Positions 35,803 through 49,600 of a DNA stretch of 64,000 bases are shown here, piece by piece. Source of the stretch: Hydractinia symbiolongicarpus (lineage: Eukaryota > Cnidaria > Hydrozoa > Anthoathecata > Hydractiniidae). Every line of letters starts with the position of its first letter. The stretch's first letter is position 1. Below the pieces are notes generated by a model. That model had not been told where the DNA came from, did no database searches, and was given only the letters and a program-made list of their open reading frames with translations. A program made the translations under genes and the position numbers. The stretch lies in assembly GCF_029227915.1 (NCBI RefSeq), contig NC_079876.1:33277828-33341827 (forward strand). Reading direction: 5' to 3'.

Positions 35803-38800
35803 GAGACTTGTAGTTTTCAAAAATGTTTTCATTTTTGATGAGACGCTGAATAAAAGAAGTTTAATCGCCGGCAAACGAAAACCCGAGATTTCCCGTAAAT
35901 CCCGGGCTTGGCCCGTATAGTCAAAAGCATACAAAGATAGTACCCAGGGAGTAAACTCATTTCCCGAACGATTTTTTAATTTATTTTTTCACCACTAAAA
36001 CGCATGAGACTTGTAGTTTTCAAAAATGTTTTCATTTTTGATGAGACGCTGAATAAAAGAAGTTTAATCGCCGGCAAACGAAAACCTGCAATTTTCCGTA
36101 AATCCCGGATTCGGCCCGTATAGTCAAAAGTATACAAAGGAAGTACCCAGGGAGTAAACTAATTTCCCAAACGATTTTTTAAATTATTATTTCACCACTA
36201 AAGCCCATGAGACTTGTAGTTTTTAAAAATGTTTTCATTTTTGATGAGACGCTGAATAAAAGAAGTTTAATCGCCGGCAAACGAAAACCTGCGATTTCCC
36301 GTAAATCCCTGACTCGGCCCGTATAGTCAAAAGTATACTAAGAAAGTACCCAGGGAGTAAACTCATTTCCCGAACGATTTTATAAATTATTTTTTCACCA
36401 CTAAAACGCATGAGACTTGTAGTTTTCAAAAATGTTTTCATTTTTGATGAGACGCTTAATAAAAGATGTTTAATCGCCGGCAAACGAAAACCCGCGATTT
36501 CCCGTAAATCCCGGGCTTGGCCCGTATAGTCGAATGTATACAAAGAAAGTACCCTGTGAGTAAACTCATTTCCAGAACGATTTTTTAAATTATTTTTTCA
36601 CCACTAAAATGCATAAGACTTGTAGTTTTCAAAAATGTTTTCATTTCTGATGAGACGCTGAATAAAAGAAGTTTAATCGCCGGCAAACGAAAACCCGAGA
36701 TTTCCCGTAAATCCCGGGCTTGGCCCGTATAGTCAAAAGCATACAAAGATAGTACCCAGGGAGTAAACTCATTTCCCGAACGATTTTTTAATTTATATTT
36801 TCACCACTAAAACGCATGAGACTTGTAGTTTTCAAAAATGTTTTCATTTTTGATGAGACGCTGAATAAAAGAAGTTTAATTGCCGGCAAACGAAAACCTG
36901 CGATTTTCCGTAAATCCCGGATTCGGTCCGTATAGTCAAAAGTATACAAAGAAAGTACCCAGGGAGTAAACTAATTTTCCCAACGATTTTTTAAATTATT
37001 ATATGACCACTAAAGCCCATGAGACTTGTAGTTTTCAGAAATGTTTTCATTTTTGATGAGACGCTTAATGAAAGTGGTTTAATCGCCGGCAAAGGAAAAC
37101 CCGCGATTTCCCGTAAATCCCGGGCTTGGCCTGTATAGTCGAATGTATACAAAGAAAGTACCCAGGGAGTAAACTTATTTCCCGAACGATTTTTTAAATT
37201 ATTTTTTCACCACTAAAACGCATGAGACTTGTAGTTTTTAAAAATGTTTTCATTTTTGATGAGACGCTGAATGAAAGAAGTTTAATCGCCGGCAAACGAA
37301 AACCTGCGATTTCCTGTAAATCCCGGACTCGGCCCGTATAGTCAAAAGTATACAAAGAAAGTACCTAGGGTGTAAACTCATTTCCCGAACTATTTTTTAA
37401 ATTATTATTTCACCACTAAAGCCCATGAGACTTGTAGTTTTTAAAAATGTTTCCATTTTTGATGAGACGCTGAATAACAAAAGTTTAATCGCCGGCAAAC
37501 GAAAACCCGCGACTTCCCGTAAATCCCGGACTCGGCCCGTATAGTCAAAAGTATACAAAGAAAGTACCCAGGGAGTAAACTCATTTCCCGAACGATTTTT
37601 TAAATTATATTTTCACCACTAAAACGCATGAGACTTGTAGTTTTCAAAAATGTTTTCATTTTTGATGAAACGCTGAATGAAAAAAGTTTAATCGCCGGCA
37701 AAAGAAAACCTGCGATTTCCCGTAAATCCCGGACTCGGCCCGTATAGTCAAAAATATACAAAGAAAGTACCCATGGTGTAAACTCACTTCCCGAACGATT
37801 TTTTAAATTATTATTTCACCACTAAAGCCCATGAGACTTGTAGTTTTTAAAAATGTTTTCATTTTTGATGAGACGCTGAATAAAAGAAGTTTAATCGCCG
37901 GCAAACGAAAACCCGCCATTTCCCGTAAACCCTGGACTCGGCCCGTATAATCAAAAGTATACAAAGAAAGTACCCAGGGAGTAAACTCATTTCCCGAACG
38001 ATTTTTTAAATTATTTTTTCACCACTAAAACGCATGACACTTGTAGTTTTCAAAAATGTTTTCATTTTTGATGAGACGCTGAATAAAAGAAGTTTAATCG
38101 CCGGCAAACGAAAACCCGCCATTTCCCGTAAACCCCGGACTCGGCCCGCATAGTCAAAAGTATACAAAGAAAGTACCTAGGGAGTAAACTCATTTCCCGA
38201 ACGATTTTTTAAATTATTTTTTCACCACTAAAACGCATGAGACTTGTAGTTTTCAAAAATGTATTCATTTTTGATGAGACGCTGAATAAAAGAAGTTTAA
38301 TCGCCGGCAAACTTATTTCCCGAACGATTTTTTAAATTATTTTTTCACCACTAAAACGCATGAGACTTGTAGTTTTTAAAAATGTTTTCATTTTTGATGA
38401 GACGCTGAATGAAAGAAGTTTAATCGCCGGCAAACGAAAAACTGCGATTTCCTGTAAATCCCGGACTCGGCCCGTATAGTCAAAAGAATACAAAGAAAGT
38501 ACCTAGGGTGTAAACTCATTTCCCGAACTATTTTTTAAATTATTATTTCACCACTAAAGCCCATGAGACTTGTAGTTTTTAAAAATGTTTCCATTTTTGA
38601 TGAGACGCTGAATAACAGAAGTTTAATCGCCGGCAAACGAAAACCCGCGACTTCCCGTAAATCCCGGACTCGGCCCGTATAGTCAAAAGTATACAAAGAA
38701 AGTACCCAGGGAGTAAACTCATTTCCCGAACGATTTTTTAAATTATATTTTCACCACTAAAACCCATGAGACTTGTAGTTTTCAAAAATGTTTTCATTTT

Positions 38801-39376
38801 TGATGAGACGCTGAATAAAAGAAGTTTAATCGCCGGCAAACGAAAACCCGCAATTTCCCGTAAACCCCGGACTCGGCCCGCATAGTCAAAAGTATACAAA
38901 GAAAGTACCTAGGGAGTAAACTCATTTCCCGAACGATTTTTTAAATTATTTTTTCACCACTAAAACGCATGAGACTTGTAGTTTTCAAAAATGTATTCAT
39001 TTTTGATGAGACGCTGAATAAAAGAAGTTTAATCGCCGGCAAACGAAAACCTGCGATTTCCCGTAAATCCCGGACTCGGCCCGTATAGTCAAAAGTATAC
39101 AAAGAAAGTACCCGGGGTGTAAACTCATTTCCCGAACGATTTTTTAAATTATTATTTAACCACTAAATCCCATGAGACTTGTAGTTTTCAAAAATGTTTT
39201 CATTTCTGATGAGACGCTGAATAAAAGAAGTTTAATCGCCGGCAAACGAAAACCCGAGATTTCCCGTAAATCCCGTGCTTGGCCCGTATAGTCAAAAGCA
39301 TACAAAGATAGTACCCAGGGAGTAAACTCATTTCTCGAACGATTTTTTAATTTATTTTTTCACCACTAAAACGCAT
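35803..39376. repeat. 18-position HOR (3574 bp), copy 2
   Basis: Second copy of the unit, identical at every mark I compared (offset 3574 throughout). Agreement continues to about 39456 and then stops where copy 1 has CCCGAGATTTCCCG and copy 2 has CCTGTGATTTTCCG. From 36412 onward this copy is also the left part of the larger 7217-bp unit. No gene is present. Confidence 0.94.
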
Positions 39377-42300
39377 GAGACTTGTAGTTTTCAAAAATGT
39401 TTTCATTTTTGATGAGACGCTGAATAAAAGAAGTTTAATCGCCGGCAAACGAAAACCTGTGATTTTCCGTAAATCCCGGATTCGGTCCGTATAGTCAAAA
39501 GTATACAAAGAAAGTACCCAGGGAGTAAACTAATTTTCCAAACGATTTTTTAAATTATTATATCACCACTAAAGCCCATGAGACTTGTAGTTTTCAGAAA
39601 TGTTTTCATTTTTGATGAGACGCTTAATGAAAGTGGTTTAATCGCCGGCAAACGAAAACCCGCGATTTCCCGTAAATCCTGGGCTTGGCCTGTATAGTCG
39701 AATGTATACAAAGAAAGTACCCAGGGAGTAAACTTATTTCCCGAACGATTTTTTAAATTATTTTTTCACCACTAAAACGCATGAGACTTGTAGTTTTTAA
39801 AAATGTTTTCATTTTTGATGAGACGCTGAATGAAAGAAGTTTAATCGCCGGCAAACGAAAACCTGCGATTTCCCGTAAATCCCGGACTCGGCCCGTATAG
39901 TCAAAAGTATACAAAGAAAGTACCTAGGGTGTAAACGCATTGCCCGAACTATTTTTTAAATTATTATTTCACCACTAAAACGCATGAGACTTGTAGTTTT
40001 CAGAAATGTTTTCATTTTTGATGAGACGCTGAATAACAGAAGTTTAATCGCCGGCAAACGAAAACCCGCGACTTCCCGTAAATCCCGGACTCGGCCGGTA
40101 TAGTCAAAAGTATACAAAGAAAGTACCCAGGGAGTAAACGCATTGCCCGAACTATTTTTTAAATTATTATTTCACCACTAAAACGCATGAGACTTGTAGT
40201 TTTCAAAAATGTTTTCATTTTTGATGAAACGCTGAATGAAAGAAGTTTAATAGCCGGCAAAAGAAAACCTGCGATTTCCCGTAAATCCCGGACTCGGCCC
40301 GTATAGTCAAAAGTATACAAAGAAAGTACCCAGGGTGTAAACTCACTTCCCGAACGATTTCTTAAATTATTATTTCACCACTAAAGGCCATGAGACTTGT
40401 AGTTTTTAAAAATGTTTTCATTTTTGATGAGACGCTGAATAAAAGAAGTTTAATCGCCGGCAAACGAAAACCCGCCATTTCCCGTAAACCCTGGACTCGG
40501 CCCGTATAATCAAAAGTATACAAAGAAAGTACCCAGGGAGTAAACTCATTTCCCGAACGATTTTTTAAATTATTTTTTCACCACTAAAACGCATGACACT
40601 TGTAGTTTTCAAAAATGTTTTCATTTTGGATGAGACGCTGAATAAAAGAAGTTTAATCGCCGGCAAACGAAAACCTGCGATTTTCCGTAAATCCCGGACT
40701 CGGCCCGTATAGTCAAAAGTATACAAAGAAAGTACCCGGGGTGTAAACTCATTTCCCGAACGATTTTTCAAATTATTATTTCACCACTAAAGCCCATGAG
40801 ACTTGTAGTTTTTAAAAATGTTTTCATTTTTGATGAGACGCTGAATAAAAGAAGTTTAAACGCCGGCAAACGAAAACCCGCGACTTTCCGTAAATCACGG
40901 ACTCGGCCCGTATAGTCAAAAGTATACAAAGAAAGTACCCAGGGAGTAAACTCATTTTCCGAACGATTTTTTAAAATATTTTTTCACCACTAAAACGCAT
41001 GAGACTTGTAGTTTTCAAAAATGATTTCAATTTTGATGAGACGCTGAATAAAAGAAGTTTAATCGCCGGCAAACGAAAACCTGCGATTTCCCGTAAATCC
41101 CGGACTCGGCCCGTATAGTAAAGAAAGTACCCGGGAAGTAAACTCATTTCCCGAACGATTTTTTAAATTATTATTTTACCACTAAAACCCAAGAGACTTA
41201 TAGTTTTTAAAAATGTTTTCATTTTTGATGAGACGCTGAATAAAAGAAATTTAATCGCCATCAAACGAAAACCCGCCATTTCCCGTAAACCCCGGACTCG
41301 GCCCGTATAGTCAAAAGTATACAAAGAAATTACCCAGGGAGTAAACTCATTTTCCGAACGATTTTTTAAATTATTATTTCACCACTAAAACGCATGAGAC
41401 TTGTAGTTTTTAAAAATGTTTTCATTTTTGATGAGACGCTGAATAAAAGAAGTTTAATCGCCGGCAAACGAAAACCCGCCATTTCCCGTAAACCCCGGAC
41501 TCGGCCCGTATAGTCAAAAGTATACAAAGAAATTACCCAGGGAGTAAACTGATTTTCCGAACGATTTTTTAAGTTATTTTCTCACCACTACAACACATGA
41601 GACTTGTAGTTTTTAAAAATGTTTTCATTTTTGATGAGACGCTGAATAAAAGAAGTTTAATCGCCGGCAAACGAAAACCCGAGATTTCCCGTAAATCCCG
41701 GGCTTGGCCCGTATAGTCAAAAGCATACAAAGATAGTACCCAGGGAGTAAACTCATTTCCCGAACGATTTTTTAATTTATTTTTTCACCACTAAAACGCA
41801 TGAGACTTGTAGTTTTCAAAAATGTTTTCATTTTTGATGAGACGCTGAATAAAAGAAGTTTAATCGCCGGCAAACGAAAACCTGCAATTTTCCGTAAATC
41901 CCGGATTCGGCCCGTATAGTCAAAAGTATACAAAGGAAGTACCCAGGGAGTAAACTAATTTCCCAAACGATTTTTTAAATTATTATTTCACCACTAAAGC
42001 CCATGAGACTTGTAGTTTTTAAAAATGTTTTCATTTTTGATGAGACGCTGAATAAAAGAAGTTTAATCGCCGGCAAACGAAAACCTGCGATTTCCCGTAA
42101 ATCCCGGACTCGGCCCGTATAGTCAAAAGTATACTAAGAAAGTACCCAGGGAGTAAACTCATTTCCCGAACGATTTTATAAATTATTTTTTCACCACTAA
42201 AACGCATGAGACTTGTAGTTTTCAAAAATGTTTTCATTTTTGATGAGACGCTTAATAAAAGATGTTTAATCGCTGGCAAACGAAAACCCGCGATTTCCCG

Positions 42301-43628
42301 TAAATCCCGGGCTTGGCCCGTATAGTCGAATGTATACAAAGAAAGTACCCTGTGAGTAAACTCATTTCCAGAACGATTTTTTAAATTATTTTTTCACCAC
42401 TAAAATGCATAAGACTTGTAGTTTTCAAAAATGTTTTCATTTCTGATGAGACGCTGAATAAAAGAAGTTTAATCGCCGGCAAACGAAAACCCGAGATTTC
42501 CCGTAAATCCCGGGCTTGGCCCGTATAGTCAAAAGCATACAAAGATAGTACCCAGGGAGTAAACTCATTTCCCGAACGATTTTTTAATTTATATTTTCAC
42601 CACTAAAACGCATGAGACTTGTAGTTTTCAAAAATGTTTTCATTTTTGATGAGACGCTGAATAAAAGAAGTTTAATTGCCGGCAAACGAAAACCTGCGAT
42701 TTTCCGTAAATCCCGGATTCGGTCCGTATAGTCAAAAGTATACAAAGAAAGTACCCAGGGAGTAAACTAATTTTCCCAACGATTTTTTAAATTATTATAT
42801 GACCACTAAAGCCCATGAGACTTGTAGTTTTCAGAAATGTTTTCATTTTTGATGAGACGCTTAATGAAAGTGGTTTAATCGCCGGCAAAGGAAAACCCGC
42901 GATTTCCCGTAAATCCCGGGCTTGGCCTGTATAGTCGAATGTATACAAAGAAAGTACCCAGGGAGTAAACTTATTTCCCGAACGATTTTTTAAATTATTT
43001 TTTCACCACTAAAACGAATGAGACTTGTAGTTTTTAAAAATGTTTTCATTTTTGATGAGACGCTGAATGAAAGAAGTTTAATCGCCGTCAAACGAAAACC
43101 TGCGATTTCCTGTAAATCCCGGACTCGGCCCGTATAGTCAAAAGTATACAAAGAAAGTACCTAGGGTGTAAACTCATTTCCCGAACTATTTTTTAAATTA
43201 TTATTTCACCACTAAAGCCCATGAGACTTGTAGTTTTTAAAAATGTTTCCATTTTTGATGAGACGCTGAATAACAGAAGTTTAATCGCCGGCAAACGAAA
43301 ACCCGCGACTTCCCGTAAATCCCGGACTCGGCCCGTATAGTCAAAAGTATACAAAGAAAGTACCCAGGGAGTAAACTCATTTCCCGAACGATTTTTTAAA
43401 TTATATTTTCACCACTAAAACGCATGAGACTTGTAGTTTTCAAAAATGTTTTCATTTTTGATGAAACGCTGAATGAAAGAAGTTTAATCGCCGGCAAAAG
43501 AAAACCTGCGATTTCCCGTAAATCCCGGACTCGGCCCGTATAGTCAAAAGTATACAAAGAAAGTACCCAGGGTGTAAACTCACTTCCCGAACGATTTTTT
43601 AAATTATTATTTCACCACTAAAACGCAT
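36412..43628. repeat. 36-position HOR (7217 bp), copy 1
   Basis: Thirty-four 203-bp monomers, one 123-bp (38239) and one 192-bp (41001) sum exactly to 7217 bp. The left 15 monomers belong to the second 3574-bp HOR. The rest (39377-43628) adds CCTGTGATTTTCCG monomers, GTAAACGCATTGCCCGAAC monomers (39783-40188), a short-monomer group (40798-41598), and a further run of the TTAATAAAAGATG order (from 42208). The unit thus contains part of the smaller HOR twice. No gene is present. Confidence 0.93.
38239..38361. repeat. Truncated 123-bp monomer, copy 2
   Basis: Same breakpoint as 34738/34739, 3574 bp further on (38312/38313), in the second 18-position HOR and the first 7217-bp unit. Confidence 0.93.
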
Positions 43629-46600
43629 GAGACTTGTAGTTTTCAAAAATGTTTTCATTTTTGATGAGACGCTTAATAAAAGATGTTTAATCGCCGGCAA
43701 ACGAAAACCCGCGATTTCCCGTAAATCCCGGGCTTGGCCCGTATAGTCGAATGTATACAAAGAAAGTACCCTGTGAGTAAACTCATTTCCAGAACGATTT
43801 TTTAAATTATTTTTTCACCACTAAAATGCATAAGACTTGTAGTTTTCAAAAATGTTTTCATTTCTGATGAGACGCTGAATAAAAGAAGTTTAATCGCCGG
43901 CAAACGAAAACCCGAGATTTCCCGTAAATCCCGGGCTTGGCCCGTATAGTCAAAAGCATACAAAGATAGTACCCAGGGAGTAAACTCATTTCCCGAACGA
44001 TTTTTTAATTTATATTTTCACCACTAAAACGCATGAGACTTGTAGTTTTCAAAAATGTTTTCATTTTTGATGAGACGCTGAATAAAAGAAGTTTAATTGC
44101 CGGCAAACGAAAACCTGCGATTTTCCGTAAATCCCGGATTCGGTCCGTATAGTCAAAAGTATACAAAGAAAGTACCCAGGGAGTAAACTAATTTTCCCAA
44201 CGATTTTTTAAATTATTATATGACCACTAAAGCCCATGAGACTTGTAGTTTTCAGAAATGTTTTCATTTTTGATGAGACGCTTAATGAAAGTGGTTTAAT
44301 CGCCGGCAAAGGAAAACCCGCGATTTCCCGTAAATCCCGGGCTTGGCCTGTATAGTCGAATGTATACAAAGAAAGTACCCAGGGAGTAAACTTATTTCCC
44401 GAACGATTTTTTAAATTATTTTTTCACCACTAAAACGCATGAGACTTGTAGTTTTTAAAAATGTTTTCATTTTTGATGAGACGCTGAATGAAAGAAGTTT
44501 AATCGCCGGCAAACGAAAACCTGCGATTTCCTGTAAATCCCGGACTCGGCCCGTATAGTCAAAAGTATACAAAGAAAGTACCTAGGGTGTAAACTCATTT
44601 CCCGAACTATTTTTTAAATTATTATTTCACCACTAAAGCCCATGAGACTTGTAGTTTTTAAAAATGTTTCCATTTTTGATGAGACGCTGAATAACAAAAG
44701 TTTAATCGCCGGCAAACGAAAACCCGCGACTTCCCGTAAATCCCGGACTCGGCCCGTATAGTCAAAAGTATACAAAGAAAGTACCCAGGGAGTAAACTCA
44801 TTTCCCGAACGATTTTTTAAATTATATTTTCACCACTAAAACGCATGAGACTTGTAGTTTTCAAAAATGTTTTCATTTTTGATGAAACGCTGAATGAAAA
44901 AAGTTTAATCGCCGGCAAAAGAAAACCTGCGATTTCCCGTAAATCCCGGACTCGGCCCGTATAGTCAAAAATATACAAAGAAAGTACCCATGGTGTAAAC
45001 TCACTTCCCGAACGATTTTTTAAATTATTATTTCACCACTAAAGCCCATGAGACTTGTAGTTTTTAAAAATGTTTTCATTTTTGATGAGACGCTGAATAA
45101 AAGAAGTTTAATCGCCGGCAAACGAAAACCCGCCATTTCCCGTAAACCCTGGACTCGGCCCGTATAATCAAAAGTATACAAAGAAAGTACCCAGGGAGTA
45201 AACTCATTTCCCGAACGATTTTTTAAATTATTTTTTCACCACTAAAACGCATGACACTTGTAGTTTTCAAAAATGTTTTCATTTTTGATGAGACGCTGAA
45301 TAAAAGAAGTTTAATCGCCGGCAAACGAAAACCCGCCATTTCCCGTAAACCCCGGACTCGGCCCGCATAGTCAAAAGTATACAAAGAAAGTACCTAGGGA
45401 GTAAACTCATTTCCCGAACGATTTTTTAAATTATTTTTTCACCACTAAAACGCATGAGACTTGTAGTTTTCAAAAATGTATTCATTTTTGATGAGACGCT
45501 GAATAAAAGAAGTTTAATCGCCGGCAAACTTATTTCCCGAACGATTTTTTAAATTATTTTTTCACCACTAAAACGCATGAGACTTGTAGTTTTTAAAAAT
45601 GTTTTCATTTTTGATGAGACGCTGAATGAAAGAAGTTTAATCGCCGGCAAACGAAAAACTGCGATTTCCTGTAAATCCCGGACTCGGCCCGTATAGTCAA
45701 AAGAATACAAAGAAAGTACCTAGGGTGTAAACTCATTTCCCGAACTATTTTTTAAATTATTATTTCACCACTAAAGCCCATGAGACTTGTAGTTTTTAAA
45801 AATGTTTCCATTTTTGATGAGACGCTGAATAACAGAAGTTTAATCGCCGGCAAACGAAAACCCGCGACTTCCCGTAAATCCCGGACTCGGCCCGTATAGT
45901 CAAAAGTATACAAAGAAAGTACCCAGGGAGTAAACTCATTTCCCGAACGATTTTTTAAATTATATTTTCACCACTAAAACCCATGAGACTTGTAGTTTTC
46001 AAAAATGTTTTCATTTTTGATGAGACGCTGAATAAAAGAAGTTTAATCGCCGGCAAACGAAAACCCGCAATTTCCCGTAAACCCCGGACTCGGCCCGCAT
46101 AGTCAAAAGTATACAAAGAAAGTACCTAGGGAGTAAACTCATTTCCCGAACGATTTTTTAAATTATTTTTTCACCACTAAAACGCATGAGACTTGTAGTT
46201 TTCAAAAATGTATTCATTTTTGATGAGACGCTGAATAAAAGAAGTTTAATCGCCGGCAAACGAAAACCTGCGATTTCCCGTAAATCCCGGACTCGGCCCG
46301 TATAGTCAAAAGTATACAAAGAAAGTACCCGGGGTGTAAACTCATTTCCCGAACGATTTTTTAAATTATTATTTAACCACTAAATCCCATGAGACTTGTA
46401 GTTTTCAAAAATGTTTTCATTTCTGATGAGACGCTGAATAAAAGAAGTTTAATCGCCGGCAAACGAAAACCCGAGATTTCCCGTAAATCCCGTGCTTGGC
46501 CCGTATAGTCAAAAGCATACAAAGATAGTACCCAGGGAGTAAACTCATTTCTCGAACGATTTTTTAATTTATTTTTTCACCACTAAAACGCATGAGACTT

Positions 46601-49600
46601 GTAGTTTTCAAAAATGTTTTCATTTTTGATGAGACGCTGAATAAAAGAAGTTTAATCGCCGGCAAACGAAAACCTGTGATTTTCCGTAAATCCCGGATTC
46701 GGTCCGTATAGTCAAAAGTATACAAAGAAAGTACCCAGGGAGTAAACTAATTTTCCAAACGATTTTTTAAATTATTATATCACCACTAAAGCCCATGAGA
46801 CTTGTAGTTTTCAGAAATGTTTTCATTTTTGATGAGACGCTTAATGAAAGTGGTTTAATCGCCGGCAAACGAAAACCCGCGATTTCCCGTAAATCCTGGG
46901 CTTGGCCTGTATAGTCGAATGTATACAAAGAAAGTACCCAGGGAGTAAACTTATTTCCCGAACGATTTTTTAAATTATTTTTTCACCACTAAAACGCATG
47001 AGACTTGTAGTTTTTAAAAATGTTTTCATTTTTGATGAGACGCTGAATGAAAGAAGTTTAATCGCCGGCAAACGAAAACCTGCGATTTCCCGTAAATCCC
47101 GGACTCGGCCCGTATAGTCAAAAGTATACAAAGAAAGTACCTAGGGTGTAAACGCATTGCCCGAACTATTTTTTAAATTATTATTTCACCACTAAAACGC
47201 ATGAGACTTGTAGTTTTCAGAAATGTTTTCATTTTTGATGAGACGCTGAATAACAGAAGTTTAATCGCCGGCAAACGAAAACCCGCGACTTCCCGTAAAT
47301 CCCGGACTCGGCCGGTATAGTCAAAAGTATACAAAGAAAGTACCCAGGGAGTAAACGCATTGCCCGAACTATTTTTTAAATTATTATTTCACCACTAAAA
47401 CGCATGAGACTTGTAGTTTTCAAAAATGTTTTCATTTTTGATGAAACGCTGAATGAAAGAAGTTTAATAGCCGGCAAAAGAAAACCTGCGATTTCCCGTA
47501 AATCCCGGACTCGGCCCGTATAGTCAAAAGTATACAAAGAAAGTACCCAGGGTGTAAACTCACTTCCCGAACGATTTCTTAAATTATTATTTCACCACTA
47601 AAGGCCATGAGACTTGTAGTTTTTAAAAATGTTTTCATTTTTGATGAGACGCTGAATAAAAGAAGTTTAATCGCCGGCAAACGAAAACCCGCCATTTCCC
47701 GTAAACCCTGGACTCGGCCCGTATAATCAAAAGTATACAAAGAAAGTACCCAGGGAGTAAACTCATTTCCCGAACGATTTTTTAAATTATTTTTTCACCA
47801 CTAAAACGCATGACACTTGTAGTTTTCAAAAATGTTTTCATTTTGGATGAGACGCTGAATAAAAGAAGTTTAATCGCCGGCAAACGAAAACCTGCGATTT
47901 TCCGTAAATCCCGGACTCGGCCCGTATAGTCAAAAGTATACAAAGAAAGTACCCGGGGTGTAAACTCATTTCCCGAACGATTTTTCAAATTATTATTTCA
48001 CCACTAAAGCCCATGAGACTTGTAGTTTTTAAAAATGTTTTCATTTTTGATGAGACGCTGAATAAAAGAAGTTTAAACGCCGGCAAACGAAAACCCGCGA
48101 CTTTCCGTAAATCACGGACTCGGCCCGTATAGTCAAAAGTATACAAAGAAAGTACCCAGGGAGTAAACTCATTTTCCGAACGATTTTTTAAAATATTTTT
48201 TCACCACTAAAACGCATGAGACTTGTAGTTTTCAAAAATGATTTCAATTTTGATGAGACGCTGAATAAAAGAAGTTTAATCGCCGGCAAACGAAAACCTG
48301 CGATTTCCCGTAAATCCCGGACTCGGCCCGTATAGTAAAGAAAGTACCCGGGAAGTAAACTCATTTCCCGAACGATTTTTTAAATTATTATTTTACCACT
48401 AAAACCCAAGAGACTTATAGTTTTTAAAAATGTTTTCATTTTTGATGAGACGCTGAATAAAAGAAATTTAATCGCCATCAAACGAAAACCCGCCATTTCC
48501 CGTAAACCCCGGACTCGGCCCGTATAGTCAAAAGTATACAAAGAAATTACCCAGGGAGTAAACTCATTTTCCGAACGATTTTTTAAATTATTATTTCACC
48601 ACTAAAACGCATGAGACTTGTAGTTTTTAAAAATGTTTTCATTTTTGATGAGACGCTGAATAAAAGAAGTTTAATCGCCGGCAAACGAAAACCCGCCATT
48701 TCCCGTAAACCCCGGACTCGGCCCGTATAGTCAAAAGTATACAAAGAAATTACCCAGGGAGTAAACTGATTTTCCGAACGATTTTTTAAGTTATTTTCTC
48801 ACCACTACAACACATGAGACTTGTAGTTTTTAAAAATGTTTTCATTTTTGATGAGACGCTGAATAAAAGAAGTTTAATCGCCGGCAAACGAAAACCCGAG
48901 ATTTCCCGTAAATCCCGGGCTTGGCCCGTATAGTCAAAAGCATACAAAGATAGTACCCAGGGAGTAAACTCATTTCCCGAACGATTTTTTAATTTATTTT
49001 TTCACCACTAAAACGCATGAGACTTGTAGTTTTCAAAAATGTTTTCATTTTTGATGAGACGCTGAATAAAAGAAGTTTAATCGCCGGCAAACGAAAACCT
49101 GCAATTTTCCGTAAATCCCGGATTCGGCCCGTATAGTCAAAAGTATACAAAGGAAGTACCCAGGGAGTAAACTAATTTCCCAAACGATTTTTTAAATTAT
49201 TATTTCACCACTAAAGCCCATGAGACTTGTAGTTTTTAAAAATGTTTTCATTTTTGATGAGACGCTGAATAAAAGAAGTTTAATCGCCGGCAAACGAAAA
49301 CCTGCGATTTCCCGTAAATCCCGGACTCGGCCCGTATAGTCAAAAGTATACTAAGAAAGTACCCAGGGAGTAAACTCATTTCCCGAACGATTTTATAAAT
49401 TATTTTTTCACCACTAAAACGCATGAGACTTGTAGTTTTCAAAAATGTTTTCATTTTTGATGAGACGCTTAATAAAAGATGTTTAATCGCTGGCAAACGA
49501 AAACCCGCGATTTCCCGTAAATCCCGGGCTTGGCCCGTATAGTCGAATGTATACAAAGAAAGTACCCTGTGAGTAAACTCATTTCCAGAACGATTTTTTA